Of a stretch of DNA of 64,000 nucleotides, positions 58,860 through 64,000 are shown piece after piece. Each line of letters begins with the position of its first letter. Positions within the stretch are counted from its first letter, which is position 1. Source of the stretch: Copromyces sp. CBS 386.78 (Eukaryota > Ascomycota > Sordariomycetes > Sordariales > Sordariaceae); contig MU839112.1 of NCBI GenBank assembly GCA_030685235.1, forward strand, positions 337,108 to 401,107, in the 5' to 3' direction. A program made the position numbers and the translations under genes. Under the pieces are notes generated by a model, which did no database searches, was not told the DNA's origin, and saw only the letters and a list, made by a program, of their open reading frames with translations.

Positions 58860-61800
58860 AAACTAGAAAAAAGCTTTTTATGGGGTAATTAATAATCTAA
58901 TTAAAAATATTCTATTAGAATATAAAAAAATTATATAAAAAAGGGAAAATATTATTCGAATAAGAAGAGACCTATAATATTATAGTAATCTAAGAGCTGG
59001 GCAAAAATTTAAATAAGGATATCTACCGGCCGAAAGGTAGTAAATATTATAATATTAATTATTTAAAAACAGGTAGAACAATAATTTACGTAAATAAAAA
59101 ATAAAATTTAAAGGACCTAAATTTCTAAGTTAAAAAAAATTAGGCCGTAATAATATTAAAGAATTTATAAGAATTAATAACCGTTTATTTTATTTACTCC
59201 CTTATTTTCTTCTAAAGTACGCCGAAATATTAATAAGAATTTCCCTTCGAACTCTTCGAAAAAAAACCTCCAACTGGTTAATATATAGCTGTAAGGGACT
59301 ATAACCTCTATTACCCCAATTAGGATTTAAAAAATAAAATTAACCTAAGCGCCGTAAAATTATTTACGTAAGTATAACAATAGAAACTTAAGTTTATTAC
59401 CTCCTATAAAGAACTAATAAAATTTAAAAACGCAATTAAAAGAGAAAAAAATAAAATAATCGACTATATATAAATTTTATAAAGTATTAAAACTAAATAT
59501 TAGAAAATATAACGGTACGGGTAAATAGGCTCGGACTATTACCCTTAAGAAATCTAAATCTAAATAGGAAAAAGAAATAGGAAAATAGAAATAAAGGAAA
59601 AATTTAATTAAAATTTAATAAATATAAAAAAAGTAAAGGAAGCGGTAAAAAAATGAATATTAATCCTAAAAGGGATTAAAACAATAGAAGAGTTCGAATT
59701 AGAATTTAATAAATTCGACGGCGAATTTATTAATATTATAAAAGAATTCGTCTTATACCGAAAGAAAGGTCGGAGAAAATAAGCGGATTAATAGAATTTA
59801 AAATATAAAATAGTAACGAAGGAAGTATAGTAAAAATAGTAGGTTTAATTTAAGAACCGGATACCTTTAAATTAGAAAGAATTTATAAAAGCGGTAATAA
59901 AAAAAAGAAATTTATTACGAAGATTTAGAGAGCGAAATAGCGTAATTATATTATAAGCGCATTGAAAAACCCGAATAAATTTTAATTATTAGAAAAGTAA
60001 ATTAAAATACAAAGCTATTACCTAATAAATCCGCCAAAATTACTACCTTTTAAATAAAATAAATAAGCGAACGAAGTCGAAAACTATAGCAATAAAATAA
60101 ATATCCTTACCGACCATTTCTTCCCGAAAATAAAAATCCCAATAAACTATCTACTAAACTAAATTCAACTACTAAATAGCGATACCCTAATACCTATTAA
60201 TAATTTAATTACTAAAGAAAATATCCGGGAAATCTTTTTAAAAATAACGCCTAATAAAGTACCAGGTATTAATTAATTTTTAAATAAATTTCTAAAAATA
60301 TACAAAGAACTATTTAAATAAACGATAACAATTTTCGCCGTAACGAACTTCCAATTCGGATATTTCCCCTAACAGTTTAAAAACACAAAAATAATTATTC
60401 TTAAAAAACTTAAAAAAAACGCCGAATAACAAAAATTAACTAAAATATAATAACCTATATTACTTCTAAATAATATAAGAATAATCTTCGAAGCCCTTAT
60501 AATAAAAAAATTAATATAAATAATAAAAAAGTATAATTTCTTCCCGGAAAGCTAAATAAATAACTAAATAAACCGTTCAACCGAATTTACCGTCCGGGTA
60601 ATTACTAATATAATTTATATAATATAGAAATTTAAAACTATAACGTTTTTTATACTTTTCGATTTAAAGGGCGTATTTAATAAAATTAATTATAGGTAAC
60701 TCTTATATATACTATAAAAAATATAATTCCTAAAATAAATCCTCTAATAAATTAATAATTTTATTACCGGAAAAAAAAGTTCTTTTTTTTTCGACAACAA
60801 AACCTCTTAACCTTATAATATCGTAATAAATGTATTGCAAAGTTCCCCCTTCTTACTAATCCTTTTTATTCTTTTTATTACCCTATTATATTGTAAATTA
60901 ATTATTATTTAAAATACAATTATTATTAACTTTACTAATAATATTAATATTATTATAATAACTAAAATTACCGAAGAAAATTATCGGACGTTCTAAATAA
61001 TATAAAATATTTATTCGGGTTAAGTAATTAAAAGAGGGATAAAATTCGATATAAATAAAACAAAATTTATATATTTTACGTAGACGAAGGAATTAAAAAC
61101 GGAAATTTTCTAAATCGGAAGAATTATACTTAAATTAATAAAATTAATTAAATTCTTTAGGATTTAATTAAATCGGAAATTTAACTACCGAATATACGTA
61201 AAAGTAGTAAAAAGAAAATTAACTACGTAAACAAACGTACTAATACAATTAGCGGCAAAAATTTAAAATTATTCTTTTATACGAACGAAGGAAATTTACA
61301 TTAATATTCGAAGCGCGATTGTATATAAAGTATTAACCTTCTACTAACCGACTAAAATTTATAATAAACTACGAAAAATAGCGATTAAACTAATTAAATA
61401 TTAAATTAAATATTTAAAAATTATTATTAAAATATATAAAATTACGCTAATAAAGAATTTATAAACAGAAACCTTTTATCCGCCGTTCGACTTCTATTTT
61501 AATAAATAAGTTAGGGCCTTCGAAGAAAAGCTTACCTATATAAATTAAATAAAATTCGTCCGAAGGATTATAATTTAAATAATTAACTATATTTAAATAA
61601 AGAGAATAAAAGGTCGGCTACCCGCCAATAAATTAAAAAATAATACCGCTAAAATTAAATAAATTAAAAAATAAATACTAATAGAAAAACTTCTAACAAT
61701 CGTAATAAATCTACCCCCGGTAATAAGGGCGCTACTACCCCCGTTATAAATATTAAAATTAATTACTACGGACTATAAAAGGTAATTAAAAGAAATAACA

Positions 61801-62343
61801 ATAAGAAAATAGGTATTACATTATAATTACTAATTAATAGCGGCAATAACTAAATTAGGCCAATAGTACGAATTTATTATCGCCGACTTTAATTCGAAAT
61901 TTAATAATAATATTATAAAACAGTATATAATTAATATAAAATAAAAAAGGAAGAAAGCCTAATAACCAGAAAACGACGACGAATAATACTTATTATTTAA
62001 AGCGAAAATTCCCTTCTTACCTAAATAAAAATAGAAATTATAGGCTTCTAATCCTTCCTTTTCTAAAAAAAGGTTCCGGATATTATAATACTAATTTATT
62101 TTTACAAAATAAATAAAGAAATTTTTATATATATCGTCCTAAACTATTTATAAATAGCTAATTATTAAATAATAGTAACCAATTAATTATAAACGAAAAA
62201 AAAAATTCTAAATTTATTTAAATAATAAAACCCAAATTAAGAAAATCCTTTCGTAAATATTATAATTTAATAAATTAAACGAATATTATTTAATAATCGA
62301 AATAAAAGGAAAATAGTACAATAAATTCGTATAATATTCGTAA
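58860..62343 (+). pseudogene. LINE-1f ORF2 (in U)
   Basis: Aligns along its whole length with ORF2 of V. Endonuclease region near 59290-59470, RT palm near 60640-60680, catalytic box near 60925-60945 (now strongly mutated) and stop TAA at 62341-62343. Even the conserved residues are often changed. The start is approximate. Confidence 0.82.
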
Positions 62344-62369
62344 GTACGTTCAATTATAATATTAAAATA

Positions 62370-63441
62370 AAAAAATATAAGAAAAATAAAAGGAAGAGGA
62401 ATTAGATTATATTAATTATAATAATTACCTAACTATAAAGGCGGTATTAAAATAATTAATTAATATTCTTTATAAGCGAGGAATTCGTAGAATATATTAA
62501 ATATTAATTCCTAATTTTTAATAATTTTATAATATTATTAAATTTAATCTTTATTAATAAAGGAAGGGCTAATAGGACTATTAACTACTATCGGGGAATT
62601 AATATTAATATTTCTTCTATTAAAACCGAAAATAAGAGTGGAAAGGCGATTAGCCAAAAATATTTTACAATATTTTTTATACTAATAATCTTCGACCTTT
62701 ATATTTTAATAGCGAAGAAAGATATTAAAGTCGTACAAAAGATTATCCGTAGTTAAATATTTATATACGTCCTTAAAGAAATTAATATAAACATTACGGA
62801 AATAATAAATTAGGGGACTAATATTATTGTAAGAATAAAATAAAATAATAACTATAATTTAAATAACGTTATACTTATTATAATAATTTAACGGAATATC
62901 TAATATATATTTCGTATTAATAATAAAATAAATAGCGTTCTATTTACCGGCGTTTCGAAAAACATTAGAAAAAAAAACGAAAAGAAAATTATAAAAAGAA
63001 ATTTACTCTTAATATTAACGTAATAAATATATTCTACGAAGAGCGTACGGAATATAATTATATTAAAGGACGGAATATTATAAATATAGTCGGCAAATTT
63101 TAGGCTATAATAGAAGTAAGGAACGCAACGGACGGCACTAATTAATATAATTGGTAAGGAAAAAAGGGAAGTAAACGTAAGGATAAGGGGGATTTACCGA
63201 CCGGGAAGAAGGTTAAAGGCAGGATTAGAAATTAATACCCGGATAAAGGCTTAAAACTTAAGCGCCGGGGAAGAAAGGGGCGTAGGGGAGCGGAAGAATT
63301 TAAAGGACAGAGAATCTTTATACAAACAAAATCGATATTACGTTTAATAATACTATAATTAATATAAATTACGAAGCCTAAGGGGTTAAATATACAGCCG
63401 GGAAAATAATTAGGAATACAGCTAATAGAAGAGGACGCTAT
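62370..63441 (-). pseudogene. antisense accessory gene of LINE-1f (in U)
   Basis: Minus-strand antisense segment with the mutated start at 63439-63441 (ATA, in an AAAATAGCG context) and a TATA-type box upstream near 63504-63512. Heavily RIP-mutated, with many stops. Confidence 0.42.
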
Positions 63442-63911
63442 TTTGAAAATTAATTAAATAAAGAAGAAAAGAAATTTCGAAAAATAGCGGCGTGGAAAAA
63501 TTTTTATATAGAAGGAAAAAAGGGGCCTTTATACTTATATAAACCTTAATAGAATCGTAGGAATTTAAAGGATAACGACGAAGCGGGAATAAGGGCAAAT
63601 AATAGGGAAAGGACGATTATTATAAGCGGTTTAGGAAGAAAGAATAGTATACGAAAACAGTATTTCAATTATTTTAATATTAGATCGAAGGCGGTAAAAG
63701 GGAAGTAGTTTATTTATTAAGGTAGTAAATAAATACCGCTACAAATAGAATCGAAATAGAATAAACGCAATTTATTTACAACCGAAAAGAATTAACGGTT
63801 TTTATCCGACGGCGCTTATTACCGCATAGTTTCCTCTAGAGAATTAGGAGAAGTACCCCATACTAATAAGGCGCTATAAATAAGTAGTATAGGGAATAAG
63901 ACTATTATTAT

Positions 63912-64000
63912 TTTTATTTTTATTTTTATTTTTATTTTTATTTTTATTTTTATTTTTATTTTTATTTTTATTTTTATTTTTATTTTTATTTTTATTTTTA
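63912..64000. repeat. ATTTTT repeat (tail of U / microsatellite)
   Basis: An uninterrupted hexanucleotide repeat to the end of the window. The other LINE-1f copies have AAT-type tails of only 10-20 bp, so most of this is probably pre-existing microsatellite at the target rather than LINE tail. Confidence 0.85.

Larger units (their letters stand above)
57137..63911 (+). mobile_element. LINE-1f copy U, full length
   Basis: Starts AAAAACGACGCCGAAACCGG and ends GGGAATAAGACTATTATT. About 6.77 kb, complete from 5' UTR to tail and not interrupted. It is the most heavily AT-enriched full copy. Its tail merges with an ATTTTT repeat that runs past the window, so no TSD can be read. The simplest view is insertion into the neighbouring microsatellite. 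Confidence 0.92.

Noticed and set aside
1..64000. CRISPR arrays, bacterial operons, rRNA genes
   Set aside because: No regularly spaced identical repeats with unique spacers, no operon structure and no rRNA-like sequence seen. Content and introns are fungal.

Overview
This window looks like a heterochromatic transposon graveyard from a filamentous ascomycete (Pezizomycotina). CpA and TpG are almost absent from long stretches, TpA is in great excess and the surviving C and G sit mostly in CpG or CpC. That is the footprint of repeat-induced point mutation (RIP). Short copies that escaped RIP lie beside mutated copies of the same sequence, so the direction of change can be read directly. Almost every stop codon inside the recognisable reading frames is TAA or TAG where CAA, CAG or TGG is expected. 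I see no intact cellular gene. Family names below (LINE-1f, L2, LINE-b, T, S) are local labels.

Most of the window is one stack of nested insertions, resolved here from target-site duplications (TSDs). An unrecognised coding sequence H (about 4656-5364, 6668-6867, 56087-56460) is split by a Tad-like LINE, copy Y. The two 14-bp TSDs of Y lie at 6854-6867 and 56087-56100, 49 kb apart, yet the pieces of Y add up to 6.8 kb. Inside Y sit three more minus-strand copies of the same family: X (8590-15787), Z (16809-18413) and W (18447-22106). Y also holds a full-length LINE of a second family, L2 (24145-54066). L2 is itself split by LINE-1f copy V (25951-32744), by a 15.3-kb DNA transposon T (34492-49764) and by a 501-bp LINE stub (51904-52404). 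T is interrupted by a Mutator-like element (45048-49030). To the right a further LINE-1f copy, U, starts at about 57137 after a CTTTTT/ATTTTT microsatellite and its tail runs off the window. To the left are a truncated inverted L2 copy, part of a second T-type element, an unmutated 384-bp LINE-1f stub, a small non-autonomous relative of T (S), and two of three copies of a 411-413 bp MITE with 8-bp TSDs. The third MITE is in X.

LINE-1f is 6.8 kb: a gag-like ORF1 of about 505 codons, an ORF2 with APE-type endonuclease, reverse transcriptase and a C-terminal Cys/His motif, and then an unexpected segment of about 1.3 kb before the 3' end. That segment reads as a gene on the opposite strand, with a TATA box, a pyrimidine-rich leader and a start codon in good context in every copy. 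L2 carries its own, apparently different, antisense reading frame after ORF2. The related stub LINE-b lacks such a segment. T has the layout of a two-gene CACTA/EnSpm-like element: a tnp2-type transposase remnant on the minus strand, a divergent Q/P/G-rich repeat-protein gene on the plus strand, short terminal inverted repeats and a subterminal cluster of AACCGT motifs.

All boundaries come from reading the sequence by eye. TSD-bounded ends should be accurate to a few bases; coding limits in degraded genes are approximate.
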